A DNA stretch of 60,000 nucleotides. Origin: Liolophura sinensis (taxonomy: Eukaryota; Mollusca; Polyplacophora; Chitonida; Chitonidae). The stretch is from assembly GCF_032854445.1 (NCBI RefSeq), contig NC_088300.1, positions 45,813,682-45,873,681 of the forward strand, in the 5' to 3' direction. Each line of letters begins with the position of its first letter. Position 1 is the first letter of the stretch. Positions 1 through 9,653 of the stretch are shown piece by piece. The notes under the pieces were generated by a model, which saw nothing but the letters and a program-made list of their open reading frames with translations, made no database searches and was not told the DNA's origin. Position numbers and translations under genes: made by a program.

Positions 1-750
1 ACACAACATTCAGTCATCGCCAACAACAAAGTACACGATGACAATTTCTGGAAAGGCACTAATTAACCACAACAAGCTAACAGGGTCAAATAAACAATAT
101 TTCAAGAAGGCTGATGGAATGTATATCGCTGAGATTCCAATGTCCATACAGAAGTCTCACAGAGAGTCTCAAGGAAAGCTATAATTAAACCAAAAAGTTA
201 TATACCTTCAAGAAATTAAAGATCCGGACAAAATATTTAATACACCTAAATGCATGCACATACACCCCATACAGAGGGAAAAATCTCACATTATGAGATA
301 CCTAAAACCGACAAAAAATTTTGATCACGAACACTGGCTATAAGATCGGGTTTAAAAAGCTTTAACCATTAAGTATGTGAATACTGTTTGCAATATTGTC
401 TATGTAGCTCCTATAGCATACTTTCCTAGACCTACCGCATGAAAAGAAATACTATAATTTTATTATTTCTATATCCTTTATGAAAACAATCAAATTTGAC
501 ATGATCCTTGATTAGATTAGAAGTCATCCAACTGGAAAACAGCATCCAAAAAGGATTGACAGTTTACACATGATAAGAAATGGTGTTTTATTGTATCTAT
601 TTCTCTGCCATGTGAAAGGCATGAAGGGCTTTCACAAACCATATTTATATAATATATAGTATACATGTGTACTGCGTAAAATTTTGACTTTCTGTCCTGT
701 TTCGGCACAAAATGCTCAAGCCACGAGAGCTTAAAAGCCTTTGTTTAATA
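1..750. other. Intergenic, no gene recognised
   Basis: AT-rich sequence with only short chance reading frames. I see no repeat, RNA gene or protein similarity here. Confidence 0.5.
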
Positions 751-770
751 TACTAAAATCCACTGAGGGC

Positions 771-989
771 CTGCGCTAGCGCAGCGTAATGACACAGAAG
801 CCTCTCACCAATGCACCAATTCAAGTCCAGTTTATGCTGGCTTCCTCTCCGGCCGTACGTGGCAAGGGGTAACACCAGCCTGTGGATGGTCGTTGGTTTC
901 CTCCCACCATAATGTTGACCGCTGTCGTATAAGTGAAATATTCTTGAGTACGGTATGAAACACCAATTAAATAAATGAATAAATAATAT
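771..989 (-). mobile_element. SINE-like dispersed repeat, copy 1
   Basis: On the minus strand this reads an ATTTATT-rich start, a block like TTTTACGCCGTACTCAAGAA, then a core with CATTATGGTGGGAGGAAACC, and a 3' part ending near CATTACGCTGCGCTAGCGC. Related copies occur at 7057-7230, 37063-37215 and 40568-40672, so the repeat status is shown within the window. I recall this family as common in mollusc genomes; that is memory, not something shown here. The apparent reading frames through it are not genes. Confidence 0.8.
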
Positions 990-1194
990 CCATTGCAGTG
1001 ACACCATTATTTATTTATAAGGCAGACAAATTATTTATCACAGATGTTCATATAACTAGTTTTTGATTGATTTGATTACAATAACGCTTGCATAGCTTCT
1101 TGGTGTTGGGCTCAATGTTTCATTTATACAATTTATTTAGACATCTTCAAATATGTATTTCAAGGACTTCACATCTGTTTATACATAAATTAAA

Positions 1195-1613
1195 TGTGAT
1201 GCTGGAAAATGTCTCCACAGTGGCATTAAGATGTTTTTATTAGCATTTAATCGGAGAGCTGTCACATTTTCATGCCTTTTATAAAATTTTATTGCGGCTG
1301 TTGCAGACTTTCATTCTTTAATGAAAGTGTCCTGTCATCTGCAAAATATACACTTTTAACTTGTTCCCCTGCAGTGTTTAGCTGTCAACATCGTCTGCAG
1401 TAATGCAAGATTTACAACTTCTGTGCAAAGAACAAATACGTACGGCGACAATGAACTGCCTTGTTTAACACGGCTATAATAGTTGTAACCAGTAATTAAG
1501 TTGACACAACAGCTGTGTTTAAGAGGAAACTTTTTCCACAAAAAACTTGTTTCTTCGATAGCTGACAACATGTTTTCGAATTTAAAAAATGAGGTATATA
1601 ATTTAACGTCCAT
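1195..1613 (-). pseudogene. LINE reverse transcriptase fragment
   Basis: The minus strand contains a frame with SSLSPYVFVLCTE, which resembles the block before the catalytic site in non-LTR retrotransposon reverse transcriptases (usually RQGCPLSPYLF). Just downstream is VYFADDRTLSL, matching the catalytic YADD/FADD box. Stops and frame changes separate the parts and nothing else of the element is recognisable, so this is a dead fragment. The LINE clade cannot be assigned. Confidence 0.6.
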
Positions 1614-2482
1614 GGTATGTTTTGTTTTCTTAATGCAACTTTTGACACTATTTGTATGTTATGTGCAACTATTAACAGCTATATTGCAGTCTATGTCGGA
1701 TGTTTAACATGGACCCAAGGGCCCGTAGTTATCAAACGTCTTATTAAAGACTTAAGTCAAAAGTTGTAAGTGCTTAAAAAGCCAAGTATAAAACGGGAAA
1801 TAACTCATGTTGTGCTTGGTACGTGGTTCTGCAGTGTGCAAATTTTAAACTTCCTAGAGCAAATGTATATATATATAAAGGAATCGCAACCCCATCCGCA
1901 AGCATGATATGTGCCAATCATCAGTTCATTATCTGGGACAGAGATGCAAAGACAATGGAAAGGGAACTGAATTCTGAGAAAAGATGGTCATTAGGCCACT
2001 ATTATATCAATTCATTAAATCCTAGAGCAAAAACATTTTAATTGTAGCTGTGTTTGAATTTTTTACTTAAGTCGTAAGAAGAAATATGGGCCCAGGTATC
2101 GCTTTAGGGAATGTAGTAATTTTAAGTATTACTAAGCTGCAAATCTACAAGTTGGAAAGTTTATTGTTATCATACGGTTCATGTTCATTTTGAAATAACA
2201 AGAATTCAGTTAGATGTAGTTTGGCCTGCTGACAATATTTTTTCTGGTTTTATGTTTTTTCTTCGATGTGTTCTTCAAAGGCAATTGTGGCAATACAAAT
2301 ACATAAGATGTGCACTACAGGCACAAAATCAACTGTAACAAATGTACACAGGAATAATAATGGATACCTTGTATACATCAACTTTATGTACCTACACTTT
2401 TAATGTGTGCCAAACTATGTACCTGTGACCCACATATTGTTTACATCGCGAGATGCCATATAATTATTTTCGGAGCTATATA
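1614..2482. other. Downstream of the host gene, no gene recognised
   Basis: AT-rich sequence on the 3' side of the METTL24-like gene. Short open frames such as the one at 1823-2041 look like chance. Confidence 0.45.
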
Positions 2483-2488
2483 TTTATT
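2483..2488 (-). terminator. Possible polyadenylation signal of the METTL24-like gene
   Basis: AATAAA on the minus strand, about 190 bp past the stop codon at 2675-2677. Position and sequence fit, but the hexamer is common in DNA this AT-rich. Confidence 0.3.
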
Positions 2489-2674
2489 TGTTGAAATAAT
2501 TTTCGGGGCGGACTAAAAGAATTTTTGAGGTTAGTGGAAATTATTCGGGTTCAAACCATTTTAAAGACGATAATATGATATTTCTATTGATGTATGATAT
2601 TTTTCTCTGAAATTGCTCCGCTGTTTCACCGTAAGAAGGAACAGATACCTATTGCAAAAGCACACATCCCTGAC

Positions 2675-2986
2675 TTACACGACATTACATGCGGGCAGAT
2701 AAATCATCTGAAGTTCGTAACAACACACCCAGAGTGGGGTCTCTCTGTTTTTACTTACAGGTTTCGTGGTCAGAGGGTTTTTGTGGGCATAAAAGATCCT
2801 AAAACCTCGATCTCGTAACCGGTGTAAAATTTTTAGTTTTTTGATAAGGTTATACTTATTATCGTCAAAGTTATGGGTTTCAAGTAACAATTGCGTCACA
2901 TTATTCAGGGAGCCATCCCTAAGGGCTGTATCCAGGCTAGGCCACTCACTGTCTTCCACGTCCATCTTCATAACATCAATACGCCT
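2675..2986 (-). CDS. METTL24-like methyltransferase, coding exon 6 (last)
   Basis: This exon encodes the C-terminal 103 residues and stop of a METTL24-like protein, in the family often called Methyltransf_22. The exon starts after a clear acceptor (TTTCTTTCCAG) and is in phase 0. It begins RRIDVMKMDVEDSEWPSLD; the IDVxKxDVExxEW motif is the conserved late strand of this methyltransferase fold. It ends with a KILHRLRDRGFRIFYAHKNP segment and CYELQMIYL, both typical of the family C-terminus. It joins exon 5 (4827-4965) without a frame break. The substrate is unknown; human METTL24 is described only as a probable methyltransferase. Confidence 0.85.
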   Translation of the reverse strand, partial: RRIDVMKMDVEDSEWPSLDTALRDGSLNNVTQLLLETHNFDDNKYNLIKKLKILHRLRDRGFRIFYAHKNPLTTKPVSKNRETPLWVCCYELQMIYLPACNVV

Positions 2987-4826
2987 CTGGAAAGAAACAC
3001 CACCACATATTACACTACATACCGTGATAAAGTATTAATACAGTTTCACTTTTCCCTCCTGAAGGCGACTCTAGCCATTTTTAAAAAATACTAAATAGCT
3101 GTTCTAATTCTGACTTTTTAGGCTTCCAAGCTGAAAGCCAGATGCCTATTGTTCTTGCTACAATTATTTTCTTTTGCGAACAAAAATGTATATCGCAGCT
3201 GTTAATTTCCTACACAGTTCATTACTCAGTCGCTTGGGTTGCCGGCTGGCGTATAAAAATTTTCCCACATGTGACCCAGTTAGCCGCCATATTGGAGAAG
3301 TACGGAAATCTAAAAGAAAAAAAAAATTAAAAAACTTCTTCTCCAGAATCGCTAATCAAATTGCCTTAAAAATTGATAAGTATGTGCAAAATTATTGGAG
3401 GAATCAGGTAGCAAATTTTATCCAGATCAGTAGAGAACTGTGGACACTCGCAATTTAAGTCGTCTAAGTCACATTTATTTTTGAATTTTGAAAAAACGAT
3501 GTGGCAGTTAGATGCAACTTGGCATGTTGATGACGAATTTATTTTTTTCCTTGCAATGTATACTTTTCCTGTAAATTACAGTTAAAACCCAAAGTTGTGC
3601 GTTTTGGGGTTTTTTTTTATTTGTCACTTTCGAAGGTCACTTGAGCAGGTACTGTTTAGCTGATAATCAGTAGCTAGATGCTATTCTTCAAGTTTGTCTC
3701 TGGGACCCTATGGCTACGACCGCTAGTTTTGTTGCAATATTCGTGTAAAAAGTTGCTATATGCAGTCACGTTAAATCAAGTTTACCGGTAAAAAAACCAG
3801 CTAACTGACCATTCCCTACGGAGAGCACTGAGCTATGCTAACAGGCAACCATTACTGCTACGAAGCTGGCGTATCAGTGGCATAAGCGCGCTTAGGTTAC
3901 TTGGGTGATCTATGCACTATTTCCTCAGCAGAAAGGTACAACCTGCTTAACCATCAACAGGCATGTACACTTATCATGTAACACGATTTTATTTTCAGAG
4001 CTGTACTATTTTCATCAAAAAGTAAGACTAAATACACATCTTTACCGCCACCAACATTTTTAGCTTCATCAGTAGAACAATGGGGTGCAATGCTTGCCCT
4101 GTTAGCTTAACCCGAAATAACAAGCTTTGAAATGCATACATCAAATGATACGGTTCTATGGGACAAAAATGAAGGACATGTAAAAAACGGTGAGCTTTAA
4201 CTAAATTTACAGGAAAACTTTACGCTGTGGGAAAAATATAAAATCAGGTCTTGCTTTTTCAATATCTAAACACGAAAAACGTGACAAACTACCAACGGTG
4301 AGCTGTCAGATTTCTAAACCGATTTGAATAAAACTTGTAAGCCCGATACCGCCCAGCAGTCTTGCACATACATATCAATTTTTCATACATGTGCATGACT
4401 GCACTTTTCATTTTTTAATTCTATACTTCTCCAATATGGCCGCTAAGTGAGTCACAAGCGGACAAAATTTTATCCACCAGCAGGTTGCCCAAGACATTTA
4501 GTGATGAACTGTTTAAGGAGTTAATAGCTGTGATACACATTTTTCTCGCAAAACGACAAAAGTAGTTTTCGGATAAGAAAAAGAATTTTAGCTAAAACAA
4601 TAGGCTATTAGCTTTCATCATGGAAGCCCAATGTCTTAGCAAAAACAATAGGTTTCCAACTTTTGGCCTGGGAATCTAACAAGGATTCACGAGTGTAAAC
4701 AGAGTGAGCTTGTCATATTCAGTGAACTGAAAACAGCCTTTGGTATCAAGAGTTCTTTTAAGTGACCTAAGTACAAAGTGTTTTCTCTTGGAGGATAATA
4801 AGCAATAAAATTAACATATAACCTAC
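2987..4826 (-). other. Intron 5 of the METTL24-like gene
   Basis: Lies between donor ACCAAT|GTAGGT (exon 5 ends at 4827) and the acceptor before 2986. No other gene is recognised in these 1.8 kb. Confidence 0.75.
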
Positions 4827-4965
4827 ATTGGTATGTCCCAACATCCGTCTTATTTCGGCTATCGTCTTCACTGGCCAGCCATTATTGATGACGCTGTTAG
4901 ATCCGTATACACCTAAATGATGGAAAGAGACCCTCTCACTCCGCCGCATATCTCCCATCTTCATG
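4827..4965 (-). CDS. METTL24-like methyltransferase, coding exon 5
   Basis: A 139-nt exon between acceptor TTTCTGTACTCAG and donor AAT|GTAGGT. Its first base completes the serine codon begun by exon 4; then come exactly 46 codons starting MKMGDMRRSERVSFHHLG, ending in phase 0. The GSNSVINNGWPVKTIAEIRR stretch matches the middle of METTL24-type proteins. This exon is now 30.9 kb from exon 4 because element A, with element B inside it, lies in the intron. Confidence 0.85.
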
Positions 4966-5203
4966 CTGAGTACAGAAACACAGAACATAACTTGTGTAGT
5001 GTCAAACCCAGCTTTGGGCACTGAGTTTGGTGATAATTACCAGCAGCTACAGACGAAATAATGGCAAACCTCAATTTTAGATGAAAAACTCAACCAATCA
5101 AATGATGACAGAAAGTCGTTGGTAATACTTCCAAGCCTTAGGACTGAAAAGTTTCGTGGATACCCATTGAAGGTCTAGCTCATGCTGATCTGTGAGAAAG
5201 TAG

Positions 5204-6870
5204 GTGGTGAATGTACGAGTACTCCTTGGGTCGCGCAAACTGTCCGATGCCGATCTTGCCAATTTTATGATTTCCAGTCTGGCGAAACAGCAAGGAAAGA
5301 AATCGGATGAAGAAGTGAAGAATCAACCCGAGGTAAATATGAAGATCTTGTTGAAATTGAGAAAAATAAAACATTTCGTGTCTGTGGAGAAACAACTCTC
5401 AATGGAATATTTGCTCAAGCAATGAAAAATGAGGGTTTGAAACGGGAATTGATGCAGCTAAATAGAGAATTTTCAAACATGAAGTTCCTCGAAATTAGAG
5501 ACCGAGGTATGAAGTGGATGGTAACATCTTCCAGAGTAATGGAACAGAAAACACTGACACGCAATGGAACTGTTGCTGAAAGCGTCAACCAGGCTGCTGT
5601 CACCGAGAAACACAATGTGCGTCTAGAGAAACAGCAAGAACAAATAAATGGGTTACTGACTTAATGAACGCTACAACAGAAATCCAGAAAAATACAACAG
5701 CAGACGACACCAAAATGAGACCCCAAACCTGAGAATGCTGTGCACTCAATCATTTTCGTCGTAATTTCCCTAGGCTGCAGAACAATGATCAGAAAGATTA
5801 AATGTTAGACTTGTAAAGTATACGGTGGAGAGCCACGCCATGGACATGGACTTGGACGGTTCAATCTTCCATCAAGCAGTTGTGGAATGGCATGGCGATA
5901 CGCTACTTGATATTGTACAGGTACGATGCCCAAGTGTCAGCTATAACGGAATCGTGTTTCCGGTAACATCTGTCGCAAACTGAAGCAGAAGTAGTCATGC
6001 ATCCAAAAAGTTCTACCCATCTACCCATTCCTCTTCCTCTTGCTTCATCCAAGAGAACTTACACCTGTTCGGATGCCTTTATGAGAATGGTGCATTGTTG
6101 GTTGTGAAAGATTTCGAAAACAGGATGTTCTGTGTGTTATTCGGTTCAGTATTCTACGTTTGGTCAATGACAATGATAAAACTGGTGGTAAACCGAGCAA
6201 GTTATGTAAAATTCTGGCCTTGTTTGAAGAATGCGGACGGTAGTAAAGTGAGAGGTAATGCTGCCAGTTAGATCCACAGTTGTACAGATCCTTGAAACCA
6301 TCATCAGTGCGCTAGTCAATACCCGTTCAGTTCGCCAATTTTTCAGATCCGGAAGTGTATCTCGACCAAGAACCCCTGTTGGTGTCCTTCGTGTGGCGAA
6401 CGAAGGACCAAGGATAGACTTGGTGCTTGTTGACTTGAACCAGATTGAAGCTCGAGGCCGTTGTCATTATAACTCGCAGACCAAATAACTCAACAGTTGA
6501 TCTTAAAAATGAACACAGGAGACCAGCTGACACAGATGACACAACTTTAGAAACTAGTGGACAAGCACGTGCCGGCGTTTAACTGGTCGGATGATGATTT
6601 AGTGTACTGTGCAGAAATCGAATATAGTATCAGAATAAGGAACAACATGATGAAGATTGCGCACCGTGGGGTACCACCGTATTTTTGGACAAAGGCCCGG
6701 GACTACCTTCAGAAAGCCCTCAACAATGGAGCCATAAGAGAATGTTCGAGTCTCCGGAGTCCTTGTCCGCAAAAACGATGGTAAAATGAGACTAGAACTT
6801 AAAATTTAAAGACAGTAAAAATCACATATCCTCTACCACGAAGACTTGAGACACTTGCTTCAGGACATTG
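5204..6870 (+). pseudogene. Decayed Ty3/gypsy-like retroelement
   Basis: The part around 6557-6790 reads like the start of a Ty3/gypsy reverse transcriptase: GVPPYFWTKARDYLQKALNN, then in a shifted frame VLVRKNDGKMRLE, the usual RT block 1-2 order. Stops and frameshifts are frequent. Upstream frames at 5204-5664 encode charged, helical sequence (for example LKRELMQLNREFSNMKFLEI) that could be a gag remnant, but this is weak. No LTRs were found. It lies in the large host intron, just outside element A. Confidence 0.5.
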
Positions 6871-7056
6871 GCCCTTAAGATCAACTTACTGATCACGATA
6901 ATGTGAAGAATCAAAGGGATGAGTCTTGTTTGGATGAGGAGGGCGATCTTGGATATGCCAAGAAGGACCAAACCAGACTGGAACTGTGGACCGTGGGTGC
7001 AATGAACAGGTTGCCGACGAGTGTCAACCCGCTTATCTTAACCTCTCTTTATTTAT

Positions 7057-7230
7057 GTATATATTTATTTATTTATTTGATTTGTGTTTTACGCCGCACT
7101 CAAGAATATTACACATATACGACAAGGGCCAGCATTATGGTGGGAGGAAACCGGGCAACCCACGACCATCCGCAGGTTGCTGCAGACCTTCCCACTTACG
7201 GACGGAGAGGAAGCCATCATCAGCTCAGGG
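7057..7230 (+). mobile_element. SINE-like dispersed repeat, copy 2
   Basis: Starts with an ATTTATTTATTT run, continues with GTTTTACGCCGCACTCAAGA and CAGCATTATGGTGGGAGGAA, and ends near GACGGAGAGGAAGCCATCAT. Same family as the repeat at 771-989, opposite orientation. Confidence 0.8.
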
Positions 7231-7877
7231 TTTTGAAGATCCACAAGTACTAGGAACACCTTAGGTACAAAAGTCTAATACTGTCGTGGATAACGGGAAA
7301 ACTAAGCCTGCGCCCTCCAAAGCTGATGAGGATTACTTTCCATTGCGTTGCAGCACTGCAGCTAATGTCGGATGTCATACAAATCGTCTTCTCAGATTAC
7401 TTAGTAAAGAAGTAGACAATGTTGATCCAAATATTCTTCTTAATACAACTCACCCTAGTGGTAGCTAAAGTTCATCTTCTCAAGTAGTGCATCAGAACAT
7501 AAGTCAGTGTTGTACCCATGTCGTGCAAATGATTGATGCATTTTGATTTGATTTTTTTTTTGTGTGTTGGCGGGACGAGAATAACTAAGGGGGGATGTGT
7601 GAGGCCTGCTGCGCAATCTCTATGTTGATGTGGTGCTATGAAAGCTAGCTTTAGACTGTAATATTACAACGGTTCGATGCCAGCTATTGACCAAACGTGG
7701 CCGTGTTGGAAAAACTCGAACTGAAGTTTTGATGCTTAACTTCGGGTTACTTTCTAAGCCAACGACCAAACAGTATGTGGGTTTTACAAAGAATACATTT
7801 GGGAGCACTCAGAGCATAACGTTAATTGAGCCCTCAAGCGATTCATTGTGATATCAGCTAAGGCCAAAATAAAGCAT
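7231..7877. other. Host intron sequence left of element A, no gene recognised
   Basis: About 650 bp between the SINE-like copy and the left target duplication of element A. Short frames only. Confidence 0.5.
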
Positions 7878-7883
7878 ATCAAG
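7878..7883. repeat. Left target-site duplication of element A (ATCAAG)
   Basis: ATCAAG directly precedes the AGT start of the left TIR. The identical hexamer directly follows the ACT end of the right TIR at 35442-35447. Six base pairs is the normal duplication length for Polintons. Confidence 0.95.
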
Positions 7884-8925
7884 AGTAGTGGTATTCCCCA
7901 AATGTCGCAATCGATAGATAACATGTGTGCCGTGGTTGACGTGATACGACGTGTAAGTATATGACGTGAGAGATGGGTATTGAATGGCGCCGTGTTTGTT
8001 GGATACATAGGATCGATACGTGTATTCGTTGTAATGAAGAAAATAGACCGATAGAAAAGAATTGTGTAAGAAAAAAATTTTTTCCGTTGGTCGCACTCGA
8101 AAACTGACATATTTTTAAAATCTTTTAATGAAGGGTTAAAATAAGAGTTAATAAAGGGTTACCGTACCGAAAAAGTTGTTTTAAGTTTACGCGTACAATA
8201 CTATCGTTCCACCGCTAAAACGAACCGACAAACTAAATACATTAGCTGGTACGGAAGATGCACGATATAAAGGAAAGAGAAAAATACCTGAACCACGCTG
8301 TCGAGTTGATTAAATATACTGATAAGTTTTAGATCGGGGAAAGGGCGGCCTTCTCGGATATTCCGCGTTCTCGTTCGGTGTTGTAGTTTTCGTCTTCCGT
8401 ATAATACGTTAAGGCTTTATTATCATCAGCGGCATTCGTCGGGGGATTGGTCCCGCAGCTGTGACGTCCCTCCGTCGTTCTGGTGTGTGAGGGGGAAGTC
8501 GTCTTTGGCCGGTAAACCGAGCCAATCGATGAGTCCATATGTCACGGGTCCGCTATTGTTACTCGAGGGTCGGCTTTCAATCTCCACAACACTGTCTGTC
8601 CATGCAAAACAAACACGGCGGTTCATCCTCACATGAACACACAAAGTCTATATGTACGCCGTCTTCAGTTTCCAAATAATAATAATAATAATATTCTTCT
8701 TCTTCTTCATAATTGTCACGACTATCATTAACTTCATCGACAGCGTGTTGGTATTGGTCCGTATTATTCGGATTCTGTTGTACCATAGCACGTTCGCCCC
8801 CTTCTGCGATTTCTGTGAAGTTCAGTCTTGTACGGACTGCATCCAGAATTTCTCTACTGTAACTCGTCTGTCCGCGGAGTATGACCAGTCTTCCACGCAC
8901 TGCATCAAAAATTTCTCCATTGTGA
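7884..8925. repeat. Left terminal inverted repeat of element A
   Basis: The reverse complement matches 33910-35441 closely from the outer AGTA end to about 8925. It is about 490 bp shorter than the right copy because of two gaps: right-copy sequence from about 34259-34621 and about 34750-34880 is missing here. Both gaps have short repeats at their edges, as expected for microhomology deletions. Confidence 0.92.
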
Positions 8926-9110
8926 CGAGTCCCCGCCCCCGTGGTCATGCGTAAGTGGGAGCATCCACAGCGAAAACTCTAGGAGGGAAATATCGAATCG
9001 GTAGACATACGTCGGGTTCCGCAGCTGTGGCGAGTCCCCGCCCTCCGTCATCCTGGTGTGCGAGGGGACGTCGTCTTTGGCCGGTAAACCGAGCCAATCC
9101 ATATAACCAA
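8445..9110. repeat. Internal direct repeat in and next to the left TIR of A
   Basis: A block of about 90 bp at 8445-8545, including CGTCTTTGGCCGGTAAACCG followed by AGCCAATC, recurs at about 9020-9110 with few differences. The second copy lies inside the TIR boundary, on the unique side. It creates spurious overlapping reading frames here. Confidence 0.8.
8577..8948 (-). CDS. TIR-encoded cysteine-rich protein, left copy
   Basis: A 123-residue frame starting at ATG 8946-8948. I do not recognise the family. In order it shows two related segments of about 22 residues (HNGEIFDAVRGRLVIL and TSYSREILDAVRTRLNF), a hydrophilic linker, a run of acidic residues followed by tyrosines, and a C-terminal cysteine cluster (VCSCEDEPPCLFCMDRQCCG) that could bind zinc. 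The last residues fall at a deletion junction in the left TIR; the right copy continues further. The near-identical copy at 33889-34278 is a by-product of its place in the TIR. Within the cluster, LFCMD is close to, but not the same as, an LxCxE motif. Function is unknown. Confidence 0.6.
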   Translation of the reverse strand: MTTGAGTRHNGEIFDAVRGRLVILRGQTSYSREILDAVRTRLNFTEIAEGGERAMVQQNPNNTDQYQHAVDEVNDSRDNYEEEEEYYYYYYLETEDGVHIDFVCSCEDEPPCLFCMDRQCCGD

Positions 9111-9212
9111 ACAAAACTCCGGTAGTGTTTATATTTCGTGTCGAGGAAATTCCGAACATTAACGAGAAAATGGAAGGACAAAACCGACCAATGGATGTCA
9201 AATATATCCATT

Positions 9213-9214
9213 GA

Positions 9215-9278
<64 letters not shown>
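9213..9278. repeat. (TA)n microsatellite
   Basis: An almost pure alternating TA run of about 65 bp just outside the repeated region of the left end of A. Confidence 0.95.
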
Positions 9279-9279
<1 letters not shown>

Positions 9280-9359
9280 CGATATAATATATACGTAATA
9301 TCCGTATATTTATTTTTGATACTTATTTTTAAAAAAAGTTATATTCATCAACTTTTAGG

Positions 9360-9509
9360 TTATTGGACGATCCGGAATTGAACGCGTTATTAGACGAGAT
9401 AGAAAGTGTCCTTCCCTCTACTTCTACCGATTGCGTTTCTCCTATGGACGAGGATTCTGGGTATGATTTAGTACTATTTCCGTATTCTATTACAAATGCA
9501 GAATTTTAA
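9360..9509 (+). CDS. Short acidic ORF upstream of the A polymerase, possible exon
   Basis: An open frame of 49 codons with no ATG at its start, ending TAA at 9507-9509. It begins LLDDPELNALLDEIESVL and continues with a Ser/Thr-rich stretch and PMDEDSGYD. A pyrimidine-rich stretch and AG (ACTTTTAG) directly precede it, so it could be a 3' exon, and a donor-like GGGTATGA lies inside. It may be a 5' part of the polymerase gene or a small acidic protein. Composition is clearly more coding-like than the surrounding AT-rich DNA. Confidence 0.4.
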   Translation, partial: LLDDPELNALLDEIESVLPSTSTDCVSPMDEDSGYDLVLFPYSITNAEF

Positions 9510-9653
9510 AAATGCACACTTTAAATTTTGAAAGCGAATTCTTGACAGCTCCAACAATAAATGACAAGAATAACAATAAATCACTTTGTTGAAGTTTTTA
9601 TTTTTTTATTTTTGCTAATTCTTATTTTTTTTCTATTCTTTTTGCGCTAAAAA

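Noticed and set aside
753-1007. 84-codon open frame on the minus strand
   Set aside because: Lies within the SINE-like repeat; similar frames appear in its other copies.
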